Made by a program: the position numbers and the translations under genes
Assembly (NCBI GenBank): GCA_050950785.1
Contig: JBMNIG010000007.1
Location: forward strand, 124,001-188,000
Direction of reading: 5' to 3'
Source of the DNA: JAAYOS01 sp050950785
GTDB taxonomy: Bacteria > Bacillota > Clostridia > Oscillospirales > JAAYOS01
Length of the DNA: 64,000 bases
The notes under the pieces: generated by a model
Seen by the model: the letters and a program-made list of their open reading frames with translations, nothing else
Database searches by the model: none
Told to the model about the DNA's origin: nothing
Part shown: piece by piece, positions 17,910 through 26,799 of the stretch
Layout of the letters: each line of letters starts with the position of its first letter
Numbering within the stretch: position 1 is the stretch's first letter

Positions 17910-19076
17910 TCATGTTTCAGGAGTTTTGTCCTTTACAAAAAACTTAACTGTAAAAGCTGCCACAATGCTGATGAAAGCGGTGAAGTAAAAACCAATATTC
18001 AGGCTTGCGATGTCGCTTATGAACCCTACCACGATTGGGCCTGTAAACATACCCAATCCATATATGGCCTGGAAGAAGCCCATGGCGCTTCCCCTTTTGT
18101 TTTCCTCAACGTTTTTAATACTAAGTCCCATGAGCAGGGGGAAAGTAACACCCCTGCCGAAACCGCCAATAGTCTGGGTCATTATTAGAACCGGAACGCT
18201 ATTTATAAATGGTATTACAAGACTTGATAAGGCTGATACGATAAAACCAGCGAACAATGTTCTCCTATCGCCGAATTTTCTTGAAAAGAAAGAGCCGCTT
18301 AGCGCACCTGCAGGTATTCCGGGAAGGATCGACATTGCAGAAAGCAGCCCCAATTCAACACTGCTTGCACCCAAGGATTCTGCCACTATGGGCGTAAAAC
18401 CGTAAACAGTTGAAAAGGTAACAAATTGCAATAGAATTGCCAGACAAGAAACGACAACAAGATTGCCGGACTTCCCAACTGAAATTAGTTCAGCAAAGGA
18501 CAAAGGTTTCTTTTCTATTGCTTTATTTTCACTTATAAACATTCCGGAAACAAGCGCAAGGACTGCTACTGCAGCCGCTAACAGGAATGCGCTTTTTACC
18601 CCAAGAGCTTGAGCCATGCTACCTCCCGCAAACATAGCGATAACCTGTCCAAAGTTGTTTGCAGACAGCAAATATCCCGTGGCTTTTGTGGCCTCTTCAC
18701 TTCTGTAATAGCTTGAGAAGAGGACAGAAAACGCGACCCAGGAGGATACTGCAACTCCTGCCAGCGATCTGAAGACAAGCATTGAATATGCACTGTCAAA
18801 CAACCACAACCCAAGTCCACTTAAGAAACAGCAAAAGATACCTAGAATGATAAAAAACTTTCTTTTGTTCAGCCTGTCCGAAGCGATCCCCAGAGGGATC
18901 CGTATAATCATCTGGGAGAAGCCGTAAGAGCCAATTATTAACCCAACCATGCTGTGTGATACACCTGAGCTTTCAACATATCCCGGAAACATTGGAATGT
19001 AAGCATACAGTGAAAACCAAAAAAGAGCTGTTGTAATAAGGAAAATAGTGCGCCTGATTTTCTCTTTATGTATCAT
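17910..19076 (-). CDS. MFS transporter, 12 transmembrane segments
   Basis: A 388-residue major facilitator with the loop 2-3 motif GIASDRLNKRK and repeated hydrophobic helices throughout, so it is an inner-membrane secondary transporter. The general look is that of drug/metabolite exporters of the YfcJ/AraJ type, but the substrate cannot be read from sequence. The start at 19076 has a weak GAGGTT upstream. There is no clear functional partner: butyrate kinase lies downstream on the same strand but has its own promoter. Confidence 0.8.
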   Translation of the reverse strand: MIHKEKIRRTIFLITTALFWFSLYAYIPMFPGYVESSGVSHSMVGLIIGSYGFSQMIIRIPLGIASDRLNKRKFFIILGIFCCFLSGLGLWLFDSAYSMLVFRSLAGVAVSSWVAFSVLFSSYYRSEEATKATGYLLSANNFGQVIAMFAGGSMAQALGVKSAFLLAAAVAVLALVSGMFISENKAIEKKPLSFAELISVGKSGNLVVVSCLAILLQFVTFSTVYGFTPIVAESLGASSVELGLLSAMSILPGIPAGALSGSFFSRKFGDRRTLFAGFIVSALSSLVIPFINSVPVLIMTQTIGGFGRGVTFPLLMGLSIKNVEENKRGSAMGFFQAIYGLGMFTGPIVVGFISDIASLNIGFYFTAFISIVAAFTVKFFVKDKTPET

Positions 19077-19348
19077 TTCATTTCAACCTCACCATTCTAG
19101 CTTATGAGCAGAGAAAATTGATCATAAATTTCGGAATCCAATTTATACCTACTAAAATCTAATTATAACACTTTTTTACACAATAACAAATAGTCTGTCT
19201 TTAGCTTTGACTCTAAGATTGTTCCCACCAAATAGTTTGCTTTTACTGTGACTCAATCTTATGATGGAGATTACTTTCGGCAGAAAACGACAAAATTCCA
19301 AAGAATATACTAAAAATTTTATTTAATCTAGTCAAATATAGATTTTGG

Positions 19349-19357
19349 TGCTATAAT
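19349..19357 (+). promoter_or_regulatory. Extended -10 element before the chemoreceptor gene
   Basis: TGCTATAAT at 19349-19357 is a perfect extended -10; only a weak GTCAAA lies at -35. The rest of 19077-19411 shows no gene. Confidence 0.5.
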
Positions 19358-19411
19358 GCAATTAAGTAATAAATTAGGTCAATCTCCCAAATTTAATGGA
19401 GGAGGATTCGT

Positions 19412-21091
19412 GTGGGTTGGTATAATGATCTGAAAATATCGTCGAAATTAATAATCGGCTTCCTCATCGTTGCATTAATCGCAGGTGCGGTGGGAATTTT
19501 GGGCCTGGTAAACATCATGGGGATTACTAAAGCCGACAAACGCCTATATGAAGAAAATGCGCTTGGTATCAAATATTCGGGTGAAGCGAATACATATTTC
19601 CAAATGTTGAGGTATAACACCCTTGAGATGATTTATCGTAAGGATGATAGCCTAAGAGATGACTATTTGGAAGAGTTGAACGGCTATATTGCTGCAGTTG
19701 AAGACAATCTTGAAAAATACGAGGTGAGAATTAGCAACCAGGATGACCGCCAGATTTTTGACGAACTAAAACCCCTTTGGGAACGGTATAGAACTCATAT
19801 GCTCAAGGCGATGAGTCTTGCCTATGAAGGACAGTATATACTTGCACAATATGAGCTTCTCGGGGAAGCGGATGCTGTAGGAATGTCTTTTCTTGACACA
19901 CTTGAAAGACTAGTTGATTATAACGACGACATCGCTGCCCAGACAGCCAAATCCAATGAAAGTATGGCAAACACTTCTATTTTATTGATGATCACAATAA
20001 TTATAATAAGTATTGCAATAGCTATTTTATTGGGAATCTATATTTCAAGGAGTATAAGCAGGCCAATAGCGAAAATAGTTTCTGCGGCTGACAAGCTTTC
20101 ACTCGGTGACATTGATGTTGACGTGGACATATACACCAAGGAAGAAATCGGGAAGTTGGCACAATCCTTTAGAAAATTAATAGATAGCACGCGAGAACAG
20201 GCCATTGCCGCTGAACGAATTGCTGATGGCGACCTGACCGTAAATGTAACAGTGCGATCCGAAAAGGACATTCTTGGCCAAAAATTGGCAGGAATGGTTC
20301 AAAAACTTGGAAGCATGTTACAGAATATCTCTAAAGCAGCCGATCAGGTGTCTGCTGGCGCAAAGCAAATATCTGATACTAGCATGACTCTTTCTCAGGG
20401 CGCCACGGAACAGGCAAGTTCGATCGAAGAATTAAGTGCTACTATAGAGCAAATTGCATCTCAGACAAGGATAAATGCTGACAACGCAAGTAACGCAAAT
20501 GAGCTGGCCGAAAAGGCTATGGAGTATGCGGTTGCAGGCAATGCTCGTATGCAAGACATGTTGAAGGCAATGGAAGATATCAATGAATCTTCCGGGAATA
20601 TTAGCAAGATCATACATGTAATTGAGGACATAGCTTTCCAGACAAATATACTGGCTCTCAACGCAGCAGTTGAAGCAGCCAGGGCTGGTGAACACGGTAG
20701 AGGTTTTGCAGTTGTGGCGGAAGAGGTGAGAAACCTTGCCGGGCAGTCCGCCGATGCGGCCAAGGAGACAACGGTTCTGATTGAAGACTCAATAAATAAG
20801 GCGGCTGACGGAACCAAGATCGCACAAGAGACTGCGCAGGCTCTGGAAAAGATCGTTGAAGGAATAGAGGATGCATCAGGACTTATAAATAGTATCAACA
20901 TCGCTTCGAATGAGCAGGCAGCCGCGATAGTACAAGTAAACGATGGAATCGCACAGGTGTCCCATGTTACCCAGTCCAACTCAGCGACTTCCGAGGAAAG
21001 CGCGGCGGCAAGTGAAGAACTATCTAGTCAGGCAGCCCTACTCGAAGAGATGATCGGGACGTTCATGGTAAAAGGATCGCTAGAAAAATAA
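19412..21091 (+). CDS. Methyl-accepting chemotaxis protein
   Basis: Membrane chemoreceptor of 559 residues. There is a short cytoplasmic N-terminus, TM1 (about 13-35), an extracytoplasmic four-helix-bundle sensor (about 36-185), TM2 (ILLMITIIIISIAIAILLG), a HAMP domain and a cytoplasmic signalling domain. The hairpin tip carries EDIAFQTNILALNAAVEAA and GFAVVAEEVRNLA, which contacts CheA/CheW. The GTG start at 19412 is set by GGAGGAGG 6 nt upstream. The ligand is unknown. The CheX gene at 23111 is the only other chemotaxis gene in the window. Confidence 0.92.
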   Translation: MGWYNDLKISSKLIIGFLIVALIAGAVGILGLVNIMGITKADKRLYEENALGIKYSGEANTYFQMLRYNTLEMIYRKDDSLRDDYLEELNGYIAAVEDNLEKYEVRISNQDDRQIFDELKPLWERYRTHMLKAMSLAYEGQYILAQYELLGEADAVGMSFLDTLERLVDYNDDIAAQTAKSNESMANTSILLMITIIIISIAIAILLGIYISRSISRPIAKIVSAADKLSLGDIDVDVDIYTKEEIGKLAQSFRKLIDSTREQAIAAERIADGDLTVNVTVRSEKDILGQKLAGMVQKLGSMLQNISKAADQVSAGAKQISDTSMTLSQGATEQASSIEELSATIEQIASQTRINADNASNANELAEKAMEYAVAGNARMQDMLKAMEDINESSGNISKIIHVIEDIAFQTNILALNAAVEAARAGEHGRGFAVVAEEVRNLAGQSADAAKETTVLIEDSINKAADGTKIAQETAQALEKIVEGIEDASGLINSINIASNEQAAAIVQVNDGIAQVSHVTQSNSATSEESAAASEELSSQAALLEEMIGTFMVKGSLEK

Positions 21092-21116
21092 GCCGTATTT
21101 TCAATGGACCAATTGG

Positions 21117-21197
21117 AGCTTTGCTCTCAATCAAATTCTGAAAGATGAAGACAGTCATGTGGATGAAATTGTTGAACTCCAAGACGAGATAGAGTAA
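21117..21197 (+). pseudogene. Possible ferritin-like C-terminal remnant
   Basis: A short open stretch with no start reads ALNQILKDEDSHVDEI and ends at TAA 21195-21197, resembling the last helix of bacterioferritin-like proteins. It follows the chemoreceptor by 25 nt. Nothing else recognisable lies between here and 21803 except a hairpin. Confidence 0.3.
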
Positions 21198-21272
21198 ATG
21201 ACCCTGCTATTTTTTTGTCGACTCAAGTTGAATAGAAATATTATAGAAATATTATAGGAAGATCTGAGAACC

Positions 21273-21298
21273 AAGGGGCTGTAACAAAACAGCTCCTT
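21273..21298 (+). terminator. Hairpin in the gap 21092-21803
   Basis: AAGGGGCTGT (21273-21282) and ACAGCTCCTT (21289-21298) pair with one G-U over a 6-nt loop, followed by CTTGT. It could terminate the chemoreceptor transcript. Confidence 0.5.
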
Positions 21299-21803
21299 CT
21301 TGTACCTATAAATCAATTACCACTGCTTAGGTTATGACATCATTTTCTTTTCCAAGACCATGCCATGCTTTCTCGTTCCTTTTACTCATCACGCCTAATT
21401 GTCATCCTTGCATATTAACAGGCATAACGGGTGTTCAATGTTTGTTTTGTGTTCTGTTGACTTTATATAATGTAAAATTGTAATATATAGACAACCAAGC
21501 TTATACGTATGGAGGCCTTATCTACGCTCTTGAAAGATTGAATGAGAAAGGTATTTGGATAGATTGAAGGAAAAGTATACCTCGTCAGGGATTTAAGAAC
21601 AAACTGCACGACGGGTTAGGTATTGAGGTTTGCACATCAGGTTTTAACAGTGCGTAAAGGGCTGTCCACCAAAAGCAAGGGCATCGTAGACTATCACCAA
21701 AGCTGTATATATTAGGCTGGATCAGGCTGTAGCTGAGCTTTCGTTATTATGGCTTGATATTCGTCTAGTGATGATATGATATATAATTGAGGAGGCCAAA
21801 TAA

Positions 21804-22481
21804 ATGAAATTGATTAGAAAAGGCAAGACAAAGGACGTGTATGCTCTAGAGAACGGCAACATCCTTCTCAAGTTTAAAGACGATGCGACTGTTGGCGAGG
21901 ATGGTCAGCTCGACCCGGGTGGCAACAAAGTAGGTGCCACGATCGAAGGATTGGGACAGGCTTCCTTGCGCATAAGTAAGTACTATTTTGAAAAAATCAA
22001 TCAAGCCGGCATTTTGACCCATTATATTGACAGTGACTTGGAAGCTGGAACCATGACGGTTAAGCCGGCCACATTTTTTGGAAAAGGTGTAGAGGTAATC
22101 TGTCGCCTAAAGGCTACAGGCAGCTTTATACGCAGATATGGAGATTACTGCGCTGAAGGTCGGGATCTTGATTTTTATGTTGAGGTCAGTCTTAAGGATG
22201 ATGAGCGGGGAGACCCCATGATAACCGTGGATGCTCTGGAAATGCTGGGCATTATGAGCAAAGCTGAATATGAGGAAGTGCGAGCCCTGACCAGACAGAT
22301 CACTAGGATTGTCCGTGATGATCTAAATGATAAGGGATTGACTTTGTATGATATAAAATTGGAGTTTGGTCGAATCGATGGCAAAGTGGCACTGATCGAT
22401 GAAATTTCACCAGGTTGTATGCGTGCTTATAAAGGTGATAAGTGGTTGCACACTTTAGAACTGGAGAAATGCTTTTCATAA
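21804..22481 (+). CDS. purC: SAICAR synthetase-type protein (PurC)
   Basis: Phosphoribosylaminoimidazole-succinocarboxamide synthase family, which joins aspartate to CAIR with ATP in purine synthesis. The 225-residue length fits. LIRKGKTKDVYALENGNILL is the N-terminal nucleotide-binding strand-loop, RRYGDYCAEGRDL matches the sugar-phosphate region, and LIDEISPGCMRAYKGDKWL sits where the usual LIDE-(V/I)-(L/S)-(T/S)-PD motif lies. The departures there and the absence of other pur genes suggest a divergent branch that may act outside the main pathway. GAGGAGG precedes the ATG. Confidence 0.75.
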   Translation: MKLIRKGKTKDVYALENGNILLKFKDDATVGEDGQLDPGGNKVGATIEGLGQASLRISKYYFEKINQAGILTHYIDSDLEAGTMTVKPATFFGKGVEVICRLKATGSFIRRYGDYCAEGRDLDFYVEVSLKDDERGDPMITVDALEMLGIMSKAEYEEVRALTRQITRIVRDDLNDKGLTLYDIKLEFGRIDGKVALIDEISPGCMRAYKGDKWLHTLELEKCFS

Positions 22482-22536
22482 ATAAAAATGCTGACCCTGA
22501 CGCTGTAAGTTTAAAATCAGAAGCAACTATAGTATT

Positions 22537-22576
22537 AAACCCTCGATATGTCTAATAAAAGGCATATTGAGGGTTT
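22537..22576 (+). terminator. Terminator after purC
   Basis: AAACCCTCGATATG (22537-22550) pairs with CATATTGAGGGTTT (22563-22576) with one mismatch and is followed by ATTTTGTG. Confidence 0.7.
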
Positions 22577-22691
22577 ATTTTGTGACGTAACAGGTCTAAG
22601 ATGTATTGCAACTTTTCCGGAAGAAGTGTAAAATGTTGCATAACTTGACAAACTTCTTGTATGAGTAAAACAGGAAAGGAATGTTGACATC

Positions 22692-23114
22692 ATGCTGTGG
22701 AAAGACCAATATGAACTCGGCGTTCCCCGGATAGACGCACAGCACAAGGAACTGTTTCGGCGTGTTGAAGCATTTTTGCAGGTTTTGCGGTCAGAGGGTG
22801 GCTGGGACGAGAAAATTCCAAAGATAAATGAAACGCTTGAGTTCATGAAAAATTACGTCGTCGAACATTTTCGTGATGAAGAAGAGTATCAGCAAAGCAT
22901 TGATTATCCCGGGTATGAATATCACAAAGGGATACATAGAGGTATGGTCGATTATGTGCAAGAAGTTTCCAAACAATACGAGGCGTCCGCGGAAAACGAG
23001 GAACTGATGCAACAGTTCGGGGGTAGATTGTTGGCTTGGCTTATCAACCATGTCGCCGCTGAAGACCAAAGAATAGCGGATTGTGCCAAAAAGAAGGGGA
23101 TGAGCGGAAAATGA
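22692..23114 (+). CDS. Bacteriohemerythrin
   Basis: A 140-residue single-domain hemerythrin that binds O2 at a di-iron site. The iron ligands are visible in order: the first-helix IDAQHKELF, the second-helix EHFRDEEEY, YEYHKGIH in the third helix, and LINHVAAEDQRI in the fourth. GGAAAGG lies upstream of the ATG. Its last 4 nt overlap the start of a CheX-family gene, so the two proteins are probably made together, pointing to oxygen-linked control of motility. Confidence 0.93.
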   Translation: MLWKDQYELGVPRIDAQHKELFRRVEAFLQVLRSEGGWDEKIPKINETLEFMKNYVVEHFRDEEEYQQSIDYPGYEYHKGIHRGMVDYVQEVSKQYEASAENEELMQQFGGRLLAWLINHVAAEDQRIADCAKKKGMSGK

Positions 23115-23560
23115 AAGAAAAAATATACAGGGCATTTGTTAGTGCGACGCGTAATGTGTTTAATTTGATGCTTAACATTTCAGATATTTCCGATCATCCG
23201 GTTGAAGAATTCAATCATGAAGATGTGGTCGATATTTCCATCGGCATTGTCGGTGATCTTCAAGGTGAGGTAGTCTACCGTTTTCCGGTCCCCACTTCTC
23301 TCAATATGGTGCAGATCATGAGTGGTATGGAGTTTGAGAAAGTGGATGCCTTTGTAACCTCTGCCGTTTCAGAGATCGCCAACATCATAAGCGGCAACGT
23401 TCTTTCTGTCCTCTCTGACAGCGAAATGAATTGCGATATCTTACCACCGGAACAACGCAAGCTTGATGATAGTAAAGAGTATGAAGTGAAAACAGGCAGT
23501 TGTCTTCTCACAAACATTGGCAACATTTGTCTAGAAATAAGATTAAATCAGGCATCTTGA
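23111..23560 (+). CDS. cheX: CheX-family chemotaxis phosphatase
   Basis: A 149-residue protein of the CheC/CheX/FliY class that removes phosphate from CheY-P. The E-x-x-N catalytic pair appears in VSEIANIISGNVLSVL (about residue 85), and YEVKTGSCLLTNIG near the C-terminus fits the CheX fold. The ATG at 23111 overlaps the hemerythrin stop (ATGA); a longer frame from 23081 runs inside the hemerythrin gene. No CheY, CheA or CheC gene is adjacent, so which response regulator it serves is not visible. Confidence 0.85.
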   Translation: MKEKIYRAFVSATRNVFNLMLNISDISDHPVEEFNHEDVVDISIGIVGDLQGEVVYRFPVPTSLNMVQIMSGMEFEKVDAFVTSAVSEIANIISGNVLSVLSDSEMNCDILPPEQRKLDDSKEYEVKTGSCLLTNIGNICLEIRLNQAS

Positions 23561-23722
23561 AGGGAACCGGGAAACCTGCTCTTTTTCTTTAACATGAAAT
23601 GAGAAATTTTATAGCAATGAAGTTTTTGTTCATACTTCTTGTGATCAGCCCATTTATGTTGCGAAAATCTCCTAAAATGATAGCTCATAAAAACTTCTTA
23701 TGAAGAGTTAAGGAGATATAGG

Positions 23723-24244
23723 GTGTATAATATGAGAAAAGATTTGATTATTATTGCCTCGGTGGACAGAAACTGGGGAATCGGTAAGGAAAATGAGATG
23801 TTGAAGCCTATCCCCGAGGATTTAATGCGTTTTGCCCAGTTTACACGGGGAAACCTAATTGTTGTTGGCCGTAAAACCTTGGAAACATTTCCTGACAAAG
23901 AGCCTCTGATAGGTCGAATAAATGTAGTCCTTACACGCAACGAGGATTTCAAAAGCGAAGGGGCAGTTATTGTGCACGCTCTGGAAAGCTTATTTACGGC
24001 TATTCAGGATCACGAGGGACCCGTATTTGTAGCTGGAGGGGGAACGATCTACCGCCAGCTGTTGCCATATTGCAGCAAAGCACTGATTACAAAAATTGAT
24101 GCATACTATGAGGCGGATACGTTTCTTGAGGATCTGGACAAAGCTCCAGACTGGACCATCACGCACCAGGGTGAATGGCAGGATAGTAAAGCCGGTGTGC
24201 GCTTCAAATACGTTGATTATGAGAGAAAATTTCAAGCGAAGTAA
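23723..24244 (+). CDS. folA: Dihydrofolate reductase
   Basis: Reduces dihydrofolate to tetrahydrofolate with NADPH. The 173-residue protein shows IIASVDRNWGIGKENEM (active-site Met20-type loop), IPEDLMRFAQFTRG with the catalytic acidic residue, VVGRKTLETFP and VFVAGGGTIYRQLLP. The GTG at 23723 has AGGAG 7 nt upstream; the ATG at 23732 would be 16 nt away and is less likely. No thymidylate synthase gene is adjacent. Confidence 0.92.
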   Translation: MYNMRKDLIIIASVDRNWGIGKENEMLKPIPEDLMRFAQFTRGNLIVVGRKTLETFPDKEPLIGRINVVLTRNEDFKSEGAVIVHALESLFTAIQDHEGPVFVAGGGTIYRQLLPYCSKALITKIDAYYEADTFLEDLDKAPDWTITHQGEWQDSKAGVRFKYVDYERKFQAK

Positions 24245-24319
24245 GCCCGAATGACTTGCCAGCCTGTTACTAGAAGCGCTTAAAGAACAAAATGAGATTG
24301 CAAAAAATCGATTGTCTAA

Positions 24320-24460
24320 ACTATAAGTCTTGGCACATGGGTGCTTTTGGCCTACACACTTTATTCAGTGCCAGGAATTGGGCTCTCGGGTATTTTGTGG
24401 TCAATACCTATAGGAGGGGCCTTGGCGGATATTTTGGGTTTATCTGTTAAAGATTTTTAG
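24320..24460 (+). pseudogene. Remnant resembling the C-terminus of a multidrug (MATE-like) transporter
   Basis: After a TAA at 24317 the frame is open without a start codon and reads PGIGLSGILWSIPIGGALAD before stopping at 24458-24460. GLSG-I-WS-PI is typical of the last helices of MATE exporters. The rest of the gene is missing. Confidence 0.4.
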
Positions 24461-24513
24461 ATTCAAATATTCTGACTATGGAATCGATGTTCTGTGCAAG
24501 TTTAATAAATTGA

Positions 24514-25083
24514 CTACTTTTTGATTTTCTTTCTATGCTTCCTGAAGTAAAAACCAATCCCGGCTACGCACACGATCAATCCAAATACTGCCGGAGCTAT
24601 TATAGACATACCCGCTTCACCGCTAAAGACAACGCTCCATATGACCTTAAGAACCGCCGCCCCAATAATAACACCTAAGAGCCATTTCCAATTTCTTTTC
24701 CATGCCGCTATAAGCAGCATGACGAAAAACAGTGGAACCGCCAAGCTGATTACTATTTTTTGAGCAGTCCATGTGCCCTTAAGATACTCCATTTCAAAGG
24801 CTAAAAACTCCAGAACTTGAGGACTGCTTGATGTGGGAGCCGGGAACCAAAACATACTTGTAAACAGTGCAAATATTGAGGCGAATATGCCGGTGTAACT
24901 CTTTTTGAAGGCAAATATGACCATGGGTATTATAAATAGGGGTCTGATATACCAACTCAATATATTATGATGCCTTTCAAAAGCCCAGTTAAAAAATGCG
25001 TCGTTTCTAAGAAACAATACGATAAATACTATGGTGGCAACTGCAAATAACATTCCAATAATAAAGTCTAATTTTTTCTTCAT
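24514..25083 (-). CDS. Unknown integral membrane protein in the TetR unit
   Basis: A 189-residue protein that I do not recognise. It has about six hydrophobic segments (FIIGMLFAVATIVFIVLFL near the N-terminus, FIIPMVIFAF, IFASIFALFTSMFW, VISLAVPLFFVMLLIA, WLLGVIIGAAVLKVIW, IIAPAVFGLIVCVAGIGF) and a lysine/arginine-rich tail. It has no obvious catalytic motif. GGAGGC precedes the ATG. It lies 66 nt downstream of a TetR-type regulator on the same strand and is presumably its regulatory target. Confidence 0.75.
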   Translation of the reverse strand: MKKKLDFIIGMLFAVATIVFIVLFLRNDAFFNWAFERHHNILSWYIRPLFIIPMVIFAFKKSYTGIFASIFALFTSMFWFPAPTSSSPQVLEFLAFEMEYLKGTWTAQKIVISLAVPLFFVMLLIAAWKRNWKWLLGVIIGAAVLKVIWSVVFSGEAGMSIIAPAVFGLIVCVAGIGFYFRKHRKKIKK

Positions 25084-25149
25084 GACAAGCCTCCGTAATC
25101 GATATAAATATCTAATAATCCTTGTTTCGAATACCGTTGAAAATAATGC

Positions 25150-25749
25150 TTAACAGTGAATCAACAAAGGCATTAATGTCTTTTGCATTGTTTTCATAGC
25201 TGGCGCTGCGAGTGTATTTAGCATGTAGCTAATAACTGCGCTGTTTAGAGACTGAAGCAGCAAACTTAATGCTGATGAATCAATCTGACTGTCTATCTCT
25301 CCTTTTATTTTTGCATTATTTATCATTTTGACAAATAGCGGTTCTGATTGTTTGTTACCTTCCTTCACAACTGCAGATTTAGCCGTTTCATTGCTTTCCT
25401 TGGAAAACTGTTCACCCAAGGCAGCATATTGGGGATGTTTGATGGCAAACTCTACACCTTTAAGGAAAAGGGCTCGAAATTGATCTATCAGAGTAAATGA
25501 CTGAAATTCTTCCAAAGCCGTGGAGAAAAACTTTATTTTTCCTTCAATGGCTAAAGTCATAATGTATACGTACAAGTCTAGTTTATCTGTAAAATACTGA
25601 TAGAAGCTTCCTTTGGGAATGCTTGAATTTTTGCATATTTGATTAACACTGGCCGTATCGTAGTTGGCTTTAGAGAACTCTTCCGTAGCGGCTGCAATGA
25701 TCAAGCTCCTTTTGTCCTCGGGCAAGTTTAAAAAGGTCTCTTTTGGCAT
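25150..25749 (-). CDS. TetR/AcrR family transcriptional regulator
   Basis: A 199-residue repressor-type protein. The N-terminal helix-turn-helix lies at about 10-55 (AATEEFSKANYDTASVNQIC, then SIPKGSFYQYFTDKLDLY, the signature recognition helix). The C-terminal part is the variable ligand-binding and dimerisation domain. Two identical palindromes sit in front of the gene, one inside the promoter spacer, so it very likely represses itself and the membrane protein gene that follows. The ligand is unknown. Confidence 0.92.
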   Translation of the reverse strand: MPKETFLNLPEDKRSLIIAAATEEFSKANYDTASVNQICKNSSIPKGSFYQYFTDKLDLYVYIMTLAIEGKIKFFSTALEEFQSFTLIDQFRALFLKGVEFAIKHPQYAALGEQFSKESNETAKSAVVKEGNKQSEPLFVKMINNAKIKGEIDSQIDSSALSLLLQSLNSAVISYMLNTLAAPAMKTMQKTLMPLLIHC

Positions 25750-25775
25750 AACTGTCTCCTTGTCCTTTTGGAATA

Positions 25776-25789
25776 TGACCGGGTGGTCA
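25776..25789. promoter_or_regulatory. TetR-type operator, downstream copy
   Basis: TGACCGGGTGGTCA is a 14-bp palindrome (5-bp arms), identical to the copy at 25809-25822 and 33 bp (three helical turns) from it. It lies between the predicted transcription start and the tetR-type gene. Confidence 0.8.
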
Positions 25790-25802
25790 CAATACTATTG
25801 AT

Positions 25803-25831
25803 ATTATATGACCGGGTGGTCACATTGTCAA
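25803..25831 (-). promoter_or_regulatory. Consensus promoter with operator in the spacer (tetR unit)
   Basis: On the minus strand TTGACA (25831-25826), 17-bp spacer and TATAAT (25808-25803), a perfect consensus promoter. The spacer contains the second TGACCGGGTGGTCA palindrome at 25809-25822, so a bound repressor would block RNA polymerase directly. Confidence 0.85.
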
Positions 25832-26024
25832 CGAAAATTAATATGCTTAGAATCAATGTCGAATTGCATTGAATTTATATAATAAAATATTATGAGGCTG
25901 TAAGCATTTAGTGTGAGCAATGGTCGCAATAAACCCTACAAAAGAAAAGGAAAAAGCGATACTTAAAATACGGTCTTTATATTGATCCGAAATTATAAAC
26001 TTTGTAGATAGGTGTGGTGATAAG

Positions 26025-26398
26025 TTGCAGCTAAAGTCTATCGTACTGACCGCGCTTGGACTATTATTTCTGGTTTTAGGGGCAATCGGTCTGTTTGTCC
26101 CTGTATGGCCAACGACACCTTTTGTGTTGCTGTCGGTAGCGTGCTGTTCATCAGCACCCCGAGTAAGAGCCCTCATAATGCAATTTCCTTTTTCAGAGAA
26201 CACTACGAAAATTATCAACATAGACGAGGGTTATCGAAAAAAATCACAATGCAAAGTTTGATTTGGCTGTGGGGTATGCTGCTGATTTCAATGTATTTTG
26301 TTAGTAAAGTGTGGTTACAGGTTTTGCTAACCTTTGTCGGATTGGCGGTAACAGTCCATATCCTTTGGATGGCAAAAGGCAGGGGCAAGGATGTGTAG
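26025..26398 (+). pseudogene. DUF454 (YbaN-like) inner-membrane protein gene, frameshifted
   Basis: The 5' part in one frame reads GLLFLVLGAIGLFVPVWPTT, the DUF454 signature. The 3' part in another frame reads FFREHYENYQHRRGLSKKIT and continues to 26398, the second half of the same family. Adding one T to the run at 26189-26193 would join them. The likely start is TTG 26025 with AGGTGTGGTG upstream. It is either a recent pseudogene or a sequencing error in a homopolymer. 25832-26024 holds nothing else recognisable. Confidence 0.7.
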
Positions 26399-26799
26399 AA
26401 TGAAGCGTGTTATTAGTAGAAATGAAGCCATATTCAATCTTATTTAATATCCTCAATAGCAATAGGAGTTGCCCTTTTATTTATCGCGGCGGAAAACCCT
26501 ATAGAACTCGGTCTTGACCATAACAAAGCCTGTATGTTTGCAAGCACGAGAAAAGGCTATTAGCGGGTTGCCAATAGCCAAATTCTCAATACCACTATTA
26601 CCAAAGCCCGCTTAAAGCAGGCAGGGTATACATTTTTCTCAGACCACTACAAAACGGTGGGGCGTAAACTTAAGGCTGCCGTATACCGGTCGGTACATAC
26701 AGTGGCTAGGGAGGGAGACTGTCCAATTAATGGGCAGCCTCCCATCCGATTATATATAGTTCTTGAACATTTTTGAATAGCTTCAAAAAGTTTCAGCGT
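26399..26799. other. Gap with degenerate coding-like sequence and hairpins
   Basis: No intact gene. About 70 open codons follow the TAG at 26563 without a start and read KARLKQAGYTFFSDHYKTVG; I cannot identify them. A small palindrome, TACCGGTCGGTA (26684-26695), and a terminator lie at the end. Confidence 0.4.
26713..26743 (-). terminator. Terminator-like hairpin after the solute-binding protein gene
   Basis: GGGAGACTGTCCA (26713-26725) pairs with TGGGCAGCCTCCC (26731-26743) with two G-U-type positions. It shares CTGTCCAATTA with the hairpin at 30387-30418. Confidence 0.55.

Noticed and set aside
19077..19411. c-di-GMP riboswitch before the chemoreceptor gene
   Set aside because: Searched for the conserved aptamer core sequences and tetraloop receptor by eye; none present.
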